NCBI GenBank assembly: GCA_008921705.1
Contig: VFFE01009068.1
Location: 713,977 to 777,976, forward strand
DNA length: 64,000 nucleotides
Reading direction: 5' to 3'
Origin: Burhinus oedicnemus
Taxonomy: Eukaryota > Chordata > Aves > Charadriiformes > Burhinidae
Of the stretch, positions 39,151 through 50,090 are shown piece by piece. Numbering within the stretch: position 1 is the stretch's first letter; every line of letters begins with the position of its first letter. The translations under genes were made by a program, and so were the position numbers. The notes under the pieces were generated by a model. That model had not been told where the DNA came from. It searched no databases and was given only the letters and a program-made list of their open reading frames with translations.

Positions 39151-40055
39151 AGGGCAATACAGTATTTTTTTCCATTAGTTGTCATTAGCCTGATGATTAG
39201 AAATAAATATGTACAAAGTGAGCTCTCCATGTTATGTTATTATGTACTTTTCAGAATGGACAACTCAGTGACTTAAAAATGTCCTAAAAATAATTTTAGG
39301 GGGCACAGCACATATAAATTTCAATGTCCATAATTCATTCCTTTCTCTCTTTCTTTTTCATAGGATTAGCATTCTTCATTGCTAGAATGCCAAGCAGTTG
39401 CGCTGAAAATTACATTTCATAAGAAAAGGGGATAAAATATTGAAAAATTCTCCCTTCATGCAGCTGTGAAATCTGAAAATCTGGTGAAAAGTATTGTACA
39501 ATTCTTGCATTTAAAAAAAAATAAATAAAACAATGATATTTGCACTGTCATCTTTAATAATGTCTAGACTAACATAACTAGTATTTAAATTATAAATCCT
39601 TTGTAACATCAATAGCTATTCATTTTTATTCATTAAAATAAAAAAAACACAGATAGCATATGATGTGACACTTGGATTTTTGTATGATAGTGTATTTATT
39701 CATGAGGGACAGTGCATATGCCAGATGTACAAAATAATGGGACCTCTCTTTTTTTTGCATGAGTTTGGAAAATATTTTTGTAAATATAATGCATGCCTAT
39801 GTGTGGGGTTTTTTTGTTTGTCATTTATGTGTCTATAAATATAAAGTGTGTGTGAGAGTATTCTGAAAACACTTACATGTATTTGCTGTCTGTTCATGCG
39901 TTTTCAAACTATTGTGATACTAGATCACTGTATAAAGCCTGCAAGGCTTTATAAACACAATTTTGAAAGCAGACAGCTGGGCAGGTGGCACAACAGCTGA
40001 AAAATGCTATTATACTATGTGAACAAGCCAACTGCTCTTCAAGTGGACACTTAAA

Positions 40056-42067
40056 ATCATAGAATCATAGAATCATATGGTTTGGGTTGGAAGGGACCTT
40101 AAAGATCATCTAGTTCCAACCCCCCTGCCATGGGCAGGGACACCTTCCACTAGACCAGGTTGCTCAAAGCCTCATCCAACCTGGTCTTGAACAGCTCCAG
40201 GGATGGGGCCTCCACAACTTCCCTGGGCAACCTGTTCCACTGTCTCACCACCCCCATAGTAAAGAATGTCTTCCTAATAGCTAATATAAATCTACCCTCT
40301 TTCAGTTCAAAACTGTCACCCTTCATCTTATCGCTACACTCCCTGATAAAGAGTCCCTCCTCATCTTTCCTGTAGGCCCCCTTTAGGTACTGGAAGTCTG
40401 CTATAAGGTCCCTCCAGAGCCTTCTTTTCTCCAGGCTGAACAACCCCAACTCTCTCAGCCTGTCCTCATAGCAGAGGTGCTCTAATCCTCTGATCATCTT
40501 TGTGGCCCTCCTCTGGACCCGCTCCAACAGGTCCATGTCCTTCTTATGTTGGGGGGTTCAAGAGCTGGAGATAGTATTCAAGGTGGGCTCTCAGGAGAGC
40601 GGAGTAGAGGGGCAGAATCACCTCCCTCAACCTGCTGGCCACACTTCTTTTGATGCAGCCCAGGATGCTGTTGGCTTTCTGGGCTGCAAGTGCACATTGC
40701 TGGCTCATGTTGAGCTTCTCATCCACCAACACCCCCAAGTCCTTCTCCTCAGGGCTGCTTTCAATCCATTCTCCGCCCAACCTGTATTTGTGCTTGGGAT
40801 TGCCTCGACCCATGTGCAGAACCTTGCACTTGGCCTCGTTGAACTTCAAGAGGTTTGCATGGGCCCACCTCTCAAGCCTGTCCAGGTCCCTCTGGATGGT
40901 ATTCCTTCCCTCCAGTGCGTTGACAACTCCACACACCTTGTTGTTGGCAAACTTGCTGAGGGTGCACTTGATCCAACTGTCCATGTCCCCAGCAAAAATG
41001 TTAAACAGCACCGGTCCCAGTACCGACCCTTGAGGGACACCACTCATCACTGGTCTCCACTTGGACATCAAGCCATTGACCGCAACTCTTTGAATGCGAC
41101 CATCCAGCCAATTCCTTATCCACTGAGTGGTCCATCCATCAAATCCGTTTCTCTCCAATTGAGAGACAAGGATGTCATGTGAGACAGTGTCAAATGCTTT
41201 GCTCAAGTTCAGGTAGATGATATCAATTGCTCTTCTTTTATCCACCAACACTGTAACGCTGTCATAGAAGGCCACCAAATTTGTCGGGCACAATTTGCCC
41301 TTACTGGAGCCATGTTGGCTGTCATGGATCACCTCCTTTTATAAGTTCCATGTGCCTTAGCATAGTTCCCAGGAGGACCTGCTCCATGACCTTGCTGGGC
41401 ACAGAGGAGAGACTGACTGGCCTGTAGTTCCCTGAGTCTTCCTTTTTTCCCTTTTTAAAAATGGGGGTTGTGTTTCCCCTTTTCCACTCAGCAGGAACCT
41501 CACCGGACTGCCATGACTTCTGAAGTATGATGGGTAGTAGCTTAGTAACTTCATCCACCAGTTCCCTCAGGACCTGTGGATGAATCTCATAAGGTCCCAT
41601 GGACTTGTGCACCTTCAGGTTCCTGAGATGGTTTTGAACGTAGTCTTCTCCTACAGTGGACAGTACCACGTTCTCCCAGTCCCTGCCTTTGCCTTCTGCA
41701 GCTTGGGTGGTGTTGCTAGAGCGCTTGCCGGTGAAGACCAAGGAAAAAAGTCATTGAGTACCTCAGCCTTCTCCCTCTGGGTAACCAAGTCTCCTGTTTC
41801 CTTCCTGAGTGGGCCTGTATTTTCCCTAGTCTTCCTTTTATCACTGACATACCTACAGAAGCTTTTATTGTTGTTTTTGACATCCCTGTCTGGATTTAAC
41901 TCTCTCTGGGCTGTAGCTTTCCTAACCTGATACCTGGCTGCTCGGACAATTTCTCTGTTTTCTTCCCAGGCTGCCTGTCCTTGCTTCCACCCTCTGTAGG
42001 CATCCTTTTTCATACTGGTAGGAGTGGGATGGATTGAGGTTCCCCTCCCCTGGCAACTTAGGTACAA
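40056..42067 (-). mobile_element. CR1 LINE, antisense, 5'-truncated, about 2.0 kb
   Basis: On the minus strand the element runs from about 42,067 to its 3' end at 40,056, where ATCATAGAATCATAGAATCA (plus-strand reading) marks the terminal repeat. It covers the linker after the endonuclease, the whole reverse-transcriptase region, the C-terminus and the 3'UTR. The 5'UTR, ORF1 and endonuclease are missing. The 3'UTR holds the CCATGGCAGGGG-type block, also present in the 57.7-60.5 kb copy, so the two belong to one group. The 5' edge is uncertain by some tens of bases (about 42,015-42,067). Confidence 0.95.
40150..42067 (-). pseudogene. CR1 ORF2 (reverse transcriptase) pseudogene
   Basis: ORF2 of a LINE reverse-transcribes its own RNA at a nicked target. 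Here it survives in four overlapping or adjoining frame segments on the minus strand: about 42,067-41,651, 41,741-41,322, 41,332-40,544 and 40,536-40,150. This means two frameshifts (near 41,735 and 41,330) and a stop/frame break near 40,540. Recognisable blocks in order are [95 protein letters not shown] and [15 protein letters not shown]. The catalytic FADD box reads FANN (codons at 40,940-40,945), with one codon apparently missing after it, so the active-site aspartates are lost. It is a dead copy. Confidence 0.93.
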
Positions 42068-45000
42068 GAACAGTCAGATTTGGGAAGAACAACAAAATCA
42101 TGTCGTTAAAATTATTAGATTGATGCATAGAACTTGTGTAAACTCAAGCATAAATTCAGAGTGAGATTCAGGCTGGCAAACAAGGTACCTGCTCCAGCCA
42201 GGTACCAGGCAGCAGCATGTTTATCAAGCAGCCCTATGTTCTTTCTCTCTTCCCTCATGCCCCTCACTACCTCTCTTCCATTCAGCTGCTTAAGGACGGT
42301 CATGAACTGATTCTATACCCACCCAGCATTTAATTCTGTAGGGTGAACACTGTATAGTCTTTCTATCTTATTTGCTAATTGAAGGGATGTTCATGTAAAC
42401 TTTTAATTTTTTTTTCTTTCCTCTTTTACTCCTCATAATGTATTAAGCAATTTCTTGAATTAAACCAGTTTGTTTATACATAACTTGTTCTCACCTCCCT
42501 TACTAGAAGGCTGCTTTGCAATTATGCACGTTCCTGTTTTCTAGTGGCCCAAGCAATAATAGGGTGATGATAAAGGAAAGAAATCTCTCAGTGCTTCATT
42601 TTATTGTGTTATGATTAAATCCAACCTTTTTTAGTGATATACTCCCACAGGATGTAACAAAAAGGCATAAGGAAAAAGAAAGATGCAAGTTGTGATCTCA
42701 AACTTTTTGACATGTAAAAGCTCAATGCCTCTTTTTGCCAGAGAAGCTGATTTCAGAAATTGAATTCATATGAAAAAGAATTGGGTAAAAAAGATTTCTA
42801 GCCTCAGGTCAGTCTGGCCATGGGATACAACCTGAATTCCTGCTCCTCCTAGCCATGTCTTGGACATATCCCACAAACTATGTTGACTAAGAAAACTAGA
42901 TACACTGCTTCTGTGGTAAACAAGTTATGATCATATTGTGTACATTAACTGGTGGGTATTGAGTAGATGAAGTGGCAGATGGAGAGGGAAGGCTCTTATC
43001 TGCAAGGGTACAGAATAGCTGTGGGGCATTTCTGATCTTTAAAGTATAGCCAATATTTTCCTCTGCAAATTTCTTCAGAGACCCCGAGTGGTAACGCCTT
43101 GCTCCACTGGAATCTCTGATGCCAATCTGCCTTCAGCAAGTACACAGAATTTTATGGCAAAACACAACTAATTGCCACAGAATGAATACTCACTGCTTGT
43201 TTGTTTTCATGCCTTATATTGGGATTTCTAGTAGCTATTATCCAGCAGATCTTGTATGTGAAGATACATTAATACTGTGTTAAAGACAGGAAGTACTACC
43301 AATCACATGTTTCCAGGTTATAAGGAAGAAGGAGAATTAGACATTTTTCTGTCACTGCAAATATCAGCAGCAATAAAAGCTTTATCTCTGGTAGTTTATG
43401 GGTTTGAACATATAAATGTTTTGCTGGCTTATTGCGTTATCACCTTCTAGCTGCTTGCACAGCCCTCTTCCTGGCAGGTGTAGAGCAAAAAGACAAGTGG
43501 ATTTTTCCTGTGCACTTCGCTCCATAATCTGGAAGCTTACTTTGAGTTGCCACAAAGACATTGTTTTCTCTAATGGAAGTTTACAGACTTTATACTAAGC
43601 TGTTATTAGGTAAAATAGATACTAGTTAATTTTAACTTAAAACCTAAAAGCTAATATTAGAAGCAATAAAATCCATCAGAAAGCCAGGATATACAGCTAT
43701 GAGCATCACCATGAGGAGAAGAAGATTTTCTGAGTACAGAGGATTATACAGTAGTAAGCCTGGGGATTTCTGAGCAGGAGAGCTGAAGCTGCCTCTGTTT
43801 AGTGTTTGTTAGTATTTAAGGAATCACTGCTCCATGCTTCCTTTACCTCACTCTCCCTTACTCCCCCAAACTCCTTGCAAAGAAAGAGTCCAAAGAGACT
43901 GTACCCACCTTTAATTTTACTGTTGTTCAAGGAGCGACAATACTAAAACCATAGTTGTTCGTAAGTAATTAGGTAGGAAAAGTCAGGAAATTGGCTAGCA
44001 AATAATGAAAGGATGTTTTGTTTGTTTGTTTTCAAAAACATAACTGATGTTGCTTTCTTTTCTTTCAGCCTATGCATTTAACTCCTCTGGATTTGATCTT
44101 TTCAGGTTGCTGATTTTTCAGATTTTTTCTCTAGGAAAATATATTTTTCTATTTAATTGTTCCATTCTTTGTTTCTTATTAAATGGAATGTTTTATGTAA
44201 TTATTTAACCTAAAAAAATCAGTCTTTAAGAGGCCCACCAAAAACTTTTAGAGGCAGCCCTGGAACACCCTCCCATGTTTCCTACTTTAGTACCAGAACT
44301 ATACCATTCTACAAAGTTCTGCAAGAGGGCTGATTGCCTGCAAGAAGGGTCTGTGTTTACCTCATGTGCCTGACTGGGCACATAACCGGGAAAATTCATG
44401 TACTTTTGGGATCAAACACAATATTCAGGTTTGAAATAAACAAACAGACAAACTAATCAATAAATAAATAAATTACTGTGACCATTTCACTGGTTTTGAA
44501 TGGTCTGACCTAAGAAGTGTCACTCTGGATGAAATTATTACTAAACACTGTATGTAACAAAAGTAATACAAAGAAAGATCTCATAGACATGAGAGCTTAT
44601 TTTTTTGCTATATTGTGAAACAAATGCAATCATGAACCCATTCTTGACTAATAACTTAAGATGTTTGTTAATACCCAGTATTATTAATATAGTGCCACAT
44701 ATTTAGTTTGTTTCTCCCATTGTTTCCACTGCTGCTGTGTTTATCATTCTTAAGGCATTTAAATTGCTGTTCCTTCCAGTATCATCTCAGATGTCAGTGT
44801 AATAGTTGTTTATTTCTATATTTGGAGTCCTTAGAAATTTTCAACAAAAGGGCCTTTAAATACTTTCACTATTCAGATTTTTTTCTGTGAATTAAAATAT
44901 TTTATACAAATTTGAATCAAATTAACCATGTTTTGATGTTAAAGCCGCAGTCTTCTGCATATGTTTATTCACATAATTTGCCAACCCTAAATAATAAAGG

Positions 45001-46052
45001 TTGCACGTAAAATGAAAAACATAACCTCAAATCTACATGATACCATTCCTAAATTAATAACAATCTTTTATTTTGCTCGACACTGATTTATTAAAAGCTA
45101 TTTCATCTTACGTTTCATAACATTAAAGAGAAAAAATGAAGCAACAGGGACTTAAGGAAATGATGTGTATAGCTTTGCTATATCTTTTGTTAATTAATGA
45201 AACAATACAACATCCACAAAGTAGAAAATTATTTTTTTAAAATACCTTCTCTTGGAGCCAAAACTGTCTTTAAAATGTATTTCTTTTTATTTGTTCTAAA
45301 TATTTTGAGATTATGAAATAAAAAAGAGATAAAACAGAGTGAGCAAGGTAAAAATAAAAGACACCACATTTTGTCTATACAATTAAAATACATTCTGTTT
45401 GGGTTGTCGCATTCTAGATATACTGGTCATTATAACAGACATGACAGTGAAAAAATAATAAAAATATTATTACTGTATTTGTGTGATGGTGGTGCAGATC
45501 ACAGGATCTGACAGTGTTATGACTCTCAGAATAAGCTGCTCCAGAATAAGATATTGTATAATAGTGAGGTTACTTGAAGAAGAGAGGAAAAAGTAATGTT
45601 ATCACCCACTTTTTTACATATAGAATTTGAGAGACAGAATAATACTTATTCAGGTTCACACAAGAAACTTATTACATTATCAAATCTATTAACTTTTGTG
45701 GGATGTTTCTCAACGGTAGGTGATGTATAAACAAGAATCTGATTTATTCACCTGTTTTAATTCTAATATAACTGGTGTACAAAAATTGTTTCTCAAAAAA
45801 GATGACAGAAGAAAATGCCAATCATTCTGGCTTGCAATGACGTTACTCAACTTTACCTCAAACGTAATCTTTTCATATAATTCTTCCTCTAGGATGCAAA
45901 GACAATTAGTTGCCAAGTGATCAAGGACTAGAAGGTATTATATTGTGAGTGCCATGGAGTTTCTTTGTCTGCTAGCTATAATAATTCCCTTTATAATGAG
46001 ATTTAGTAGAAAAGATGAGTGCAGAAGAAACATGCCAGCAAATGAACGTTAT
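42068..46052. other. Gene-free AT-rich DNA
   Basis: About 4 kb of AT-rich sequence with an AATA-type short repeat near 44,455-44,473. I see no recognisable gene, RNA or repeat family. Confidence 0.6.
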
Positions 46053-46179
46053 TTATGGTTTGTGGATGACAGTAAACTGAGTGGTGCATTTGATACACTA
46101 GAGGGAAGGGGTGCCATCCAGAGGCACCTTGACAGGCTTCAAAATTGGGCTTGTGTGAAACTCATGAAGTTCAACAAGA
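46053..46179 (+). mobile_element. CR1 internal scrap, sense
   Basis: Encodes about 40 residues of CR1 reverse transcriptase, including [20 protein letters not shown] and [15 protein letters not shown]. This is the segment around the catalytic box, with FVDD in place of FADD. It matches the 57.7-60.5 kb group best (compare [20 protein letters not shown]). Both ends are cut: upstream is unrelated sequence and downstream it meets the truncated LTR. Confidence 0.85.
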
Positions 46180-46553
46180 AAATAATAGCAATAATAATAA
46201 TAATATTAATAATGGTAACAGAATATACAAAAGGAGTGATGCAATACAATTGCTCACCACCCAGTGATCGATTGCCCAGCCTGTCCTGAACAGCAATCAT
46301 GGATTCCTGTCCCCTACCCAACCCACATTTATATACTGAACATGATGTCTATGGTATGGAATATTCCTTTGGCCAGCTTGTCCTGTCTATACTCCCTCTC
46401 CTTCTATGGGAGGCTGATAAGTCCTTGATTGAATATAAACATTTATTAACAACAACTAAAACAATGTGTTATCAACATTATGCTCATACTAAATCCAAAA
46501 CACAACAGCTACTAGGAAAAAAAATTAACTCTATCCCAGCTGAAACCAGGACA
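46180..46553 (+). mobile_element. 5'-truncated LTR, same family as 13,965-14,556
   Basis: Begins in an AAT-rich stretch (about 46,180-46,215) that I take as part of this LTR, then shows GTGATGCAATACAATTGCTC, TTATATACTGAACATGATGT and a 3' end reading CCCAGCTGAAACCAGGACA. The stretch from TATATACTGA to the ACA end aligns along its length with 14,290-14,556. About the first 200-250 bp of the LTR is missing. It is sandwiched between a CR1 scrap on the left and the start of another CR1 on the right. There are no retroviral genes. Confidence 0.85.
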
Positions 46554-47721
46554 CCTGCTTAGTGGATGAGGGAAAGGCTGTGGATGTTGTTTGCCTGGAC
46601 TTTAGTAAAGCCTTTGACATAATTTCCCACAGCATTCTCCTGGAGAAAATGGCTGCTCATGGCTTGGACTGGTGTACTCTTTGCTGGGTAAAAAACTGGC
46701 TGGATAGCTGAGCCCAGAGAGTTGTGGTGAATAGAGTTAAATCCAGGTGGTGGCTAACCACAAGTCCAGGGCTCAGTATTGGACCAGTTTTATTTAATAT
46801 CTTTATCAGTGATCTGGACAAGGGGATCAAGTGCACCCACAGTGAGTTTGCAGATGACACCAGGCTGGGCAAGAGTGTTGATCTGCTTGAGGGTAGGAAG
46901 GTTCAACAGAGGGATCTGGACAGACTGGATTGATGGGCCAAGGCCAATTGTATGAGATTCAACAAGGCCAGGTCCTGCGCTTGGGTCATGAAAACCCCAT
47001 GCAATGCTATAGGCTTGGAAAGCTGCCCAGCAGAAAAGGACCTGGGGGTGTTGGTTGACAGTTGGCTGAATATGAGCCAGCAGTGTGCCCAGGCGGCCAA
47101 GAAGGCCAACAGCATACAAGAAGACCAATAGCTTGGATGAGAAGTAGTGTGGCCAGCAGGACTAGGGAAGTGATTGTCCCCCTGTACTCAGCACTGGTAA
47201 GGCCGCACCTTGAATACTGTGTTCAGTTTTGAGCCCCTCACTACAAGAAAGACATTGAGGTGCTGGAGCACATCCAGAGAAGAGCAACAAAGCTGGTGAG
47301 GGGTCTAGAGCACAAGTCTTATGAGGAGTGGCTGAGAAAACTGGGGTTGTTTAGCGTGGAGAAAAGGAGGCTCAGGGGAGACCTTATCACTCTCTACAGC
47401 TACCTGAAAGGAGGTTGTAGCGCGGCGGGTGTTGGTTTCTTCCCCAAGTGACAAGTTATAGGATGAGAGGAAGAGGCCTCAAGTTGTGCCAGGGGAGGTT
47501 TAGATTGGATATTAAGAAAAAATTCTCCAAAAGGTTTGTCAGGCATTGGAACAGGCTGCCCAGGGAAGTGGTTGAATTACCATCCCTGGAGGTATTTAAA
47601 AGCCAAGTAGATGTGGCGCTTAGTGACATGGTTTAGTGGTGGACTTTGTAGTGTTAGGTTAATGGTTGGGCTCAGTGATCTTAAGGGACTTTTCCAAACT
47701 AAATGATTCTGTGATTCTATG
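46554..47721 (+). mobile_element. CR1 LINE, sense, 5'-truncated, about 1.17 kb
   Basis: Starts directly after the LTR end, inside ORF2, and continues to the 3' terminus at about 47,721 (GATTCTGTGATTCTATG). It contains the reverse-transcriptase core, C-terminus and 3'UTR of the same group as the 54.7 kb and 62.5 kb copies. No target duplication is visible, as is usual for CR1. A separate 45-bp CR1 tail follows immediately. Confidence 0.93.
46556..47636 (+). pseudogene. CR1 ORF2 C-terminal half pseudogene
   Basis: The reading starts at [18 protein letters not shown], followed by NWLDS-stop, then [20 protein letters not shown] and [18 protein letters not shown] with the catalytic FADD intact. 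A TGA follows at 46,931-46,933 where the 62.5 kb copy has CGA (Arg). A second TGA at about 47,229 lies where the 62.5 kb copy has TGG (Trp). Frameshifts near 46,970, in the 47,120-47,250 region and at about 47,450 break it further. The C-terminal blocks [20 protein letters not shown] and [18 protein letters not shown] are still clear at 47,340-47,610. It cannot produce a working protein. Confidence 0.9.
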
Positions 47722-47766
47722 AACGTTAGAGGTACCTTCCAACCTAAACCGTTCTATGGTTCTATG
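47722..47766 (+). mobile_element. Second CR1 3' tail in tandem
   Basis: Right after one CR1 terminus comes a second copy of the last 35-40 bp: GTACCTTCCAACCTAAACCG then TTCTATGGTTCTATG. It represents a separate, extremely short insertion or a duplicated tail. Confidence 0.8.
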
Positions 47767-49704
47767 TTTTAAGTCCTGTGTGGGCAGAGAGACTTCAAGA
47801 ACCTTGGTGATTCTTCCCAGACCTTATCCTTTCTCTGTAGTGCTTCATAGTATAATGTTAAATACGTTAATTATTTATGATGTACCTCCTGGACAAGAAG
47901 CCTGTAAAACTTATTTCATTAACAAACAGTGAATATATATTGGTATAGGACTTCAGCGTTCTTCAAGAATAAGTATGTTAGGGTACAAAGCTGTTGAAAA
48001 GGAATCATCCATACTAATAATTTGTCTGTGCTGTTTTGCAGATGAGAAGATATAAGCAAAAGTAAATCTTTCCCCTGACTATAGTATCAAACTCATATTC
48101 AATTTCTAGCTGTATGTAGGCTTATTTTTCAGTTACCTAATATTTCCTTTTTGGATTTATGCTGGTTTCCATTTGCTTTGCTGATTAGATACCATGAATG
48201 CCTCAGTATTAGTTTACTTCAGGACAGGTATCTCATTCCCACTCCGAGAAGGTCTCAGCCAAAGCCATCTCTACCAGCACTAAGGGAGGGGTGAGAGCCA
48301 GCAGGCCAACGTGGAGTGTGAACAGGCACTTCCTATTCAGGTTGAAGAGGTGGCTCTGCATGTGATTCAGAAAACACTCAAAAGTAAACACTGTCTTGAA
48401 AAAGTGTCTCTTGCCTGATGAACTCCATTTAAGAGCTATATTCTTTTGACATTATTTAGTAAGAAGCAGCTTTATTGAACTGTGTGTCGAATTGCTCTTT
48501 GACAGGGAATTGAGTACTTTCCAGAATTTGCTTTCCTACCAGCAAAATAAAGTAATATTTACTTCCTGCTGGCCTTACTGTTATTTTTTTGATACACATG
48601 GCTGAATCCTAAGCCCAGTTTCATGTTTCTCTGCTACTTCAAGATGATAGTGCTTTCACTGACATGTACCCACCCTCCTAGCTGGCTTGGCTTCTTCCAT
48701 TTGCCACTCGCTCCGCATAGGTATCTTCCAATTACTTTTTGACATTATTCAGTTTATTCCCTCTTGTGCAGAAACACTCCCAGGGAAAGTTCGGCAGTAT
48801 ATAACAGCTGTGAATGTGTCCCTTTGCTGATGACAAAAAACATGGTTCGCCTTACAATGTTAGAGATGTATTTTGTCAACCTGAAGCAATGCTAGCAAGC
48901 AGGTTAAGGTGAAGCTACATCAGGGTTTTTTGAGCATTTCAGAAACCTAAGTACTTTTGACCACAGATGGAGCAGAGGAAGGACAAAGATGTCACCAGTG
49001 TTGGAAAGAGCAAGAAATAGGTTAAATGAAACAGACTCAGATAAAAATACTGGGCAGCTCTAGCATGATCTTTCAGGGGAAGGTGAAAAATCTCCATGGC
49101 TTAGGCTGATTTAGGTTTAAGCTGGAGAAAAAATCTTACCTGACCCCAAAGCTGCTGATCAGCTTCTCCTTGAGCAGGACAATGTGAAAGGTGTTACTAG
49201 AAGTCTTATGCCTCAGACTTATTTCAGACATCAGAGCACCTGCATGTCATTTGGTGGTCCTTCATCCATCTGTACCAAACACCTGGTGCTTCACAAGAAG
49301 ATGAGGACTCCTTTCTCCAATCCTCCCCTATCTGTTTGAATAAGTCAATGTGACAATTTTAAATGTAGATGATGGGAAGAAGAATACCCTTCCTGGTCCT
49401 TGTAAAAGCAGCTGAAGTCTTGAAGTGTGATACGCAAGTACCCTTTCCTTTCACATACCAAGAAGTCTAGTTTTCTTTTCCTGGTCTGGAATGGATGGGT
49501 GAACAATGGAAATAACACAGCTCTGTCTTTGTCATTAGTTGTTCCAGATCAGACTTTACTTTGCTAAAAGTCCATGAGTTAGCATGGGACCATTTGGTGC
49601 TTAACATTCCAGTAAGGGTTAATAAGGTTCCTCAAAGCCACTGAGCACCAGTTTTAGGTACCTTACTTAGTTTATTGCCCAGTGCATTGGCAAAAAAAAA
49701 AAAA
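47767..49704. other. Gene-free stretch
   Basis: About 1.9 kb, slightly less AT-rich than the flanks, with no recognisable gene. A 15-A run lies near 49,690-49,706 at its end. Confidence 0.6.
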
Positions 49705-50090
49705 AAAGAAAACTTAAAAACTGCACCCTCTGCTCATGAGGCAAGGGACCTAGTGACGAAGGAAATGAAAAAGGTTGAGATGCTGAATGATTTAGTTTCG
49801 TCCATTTTTACTGTAAAGGTGTACTCGCAGGCCTCCTGGGTCACTGAGCCTTGTGACAGAGGCTCCCCAGAGCAGCGACAGAAAGAGGTAGGGAGTACTT
49901 AAGCAAATTGAACATACACCTATGAGAGCAAACGCAGTGCTGTCAGAGCTCACCAAGGTTGATGTGAGGCTGCTGCCACTTAAAAGGTTTAAGTAATGAG
50001 GGGAGGTTTGTGATGGCTGGAAAAAGTCTAACATCACATCCTCTTCAAGACAGGCAAAGAGGGAAGGCAAGGAAACTAAAAGACAGTAAA
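49705..50090 (+). mobile_element. Degraded CR1 ORF2 fragment, sense
   Basis: An old CR1 piece from the linker region between endonuclease and reverse transcriptase. ARDLVTKEMKKVEMLNDLVS at 49,740-49,800 corresponds to the [16 protein letters not shown] stretch of the 40 kb copy. Further on, relics of the DGWKK...ITP and K-DSGNYR region can be followed with shifts to about 50,090. There are several stops and frame changes, and neither end of the element is present. Confidence 0.75.

Larger units (their letters stand above)
33313..40055. other. Gene-free AT-rich DNA
   Basis: About 6.7 kb with G-rich runs at 33,417-33,479 and 39,100-39,150 and a pair of hairpins at 38,350-38,407. Open frames reach 127 codons (34,888-35,271), but none shows a recognisable domain or signal. 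Confidence 0.6.

Noticed and set aside
40502..41182. 226-codon open frame on the plus strand
   Set aside because: It is the antisense of CR1 reverse transcriptase on the minus strand.
46180..46215. Independent AAT microsatellite
   Set aside because: It sits where I expect this LTR family's own AAT-rich segment, so it is treated as part of the LTR.
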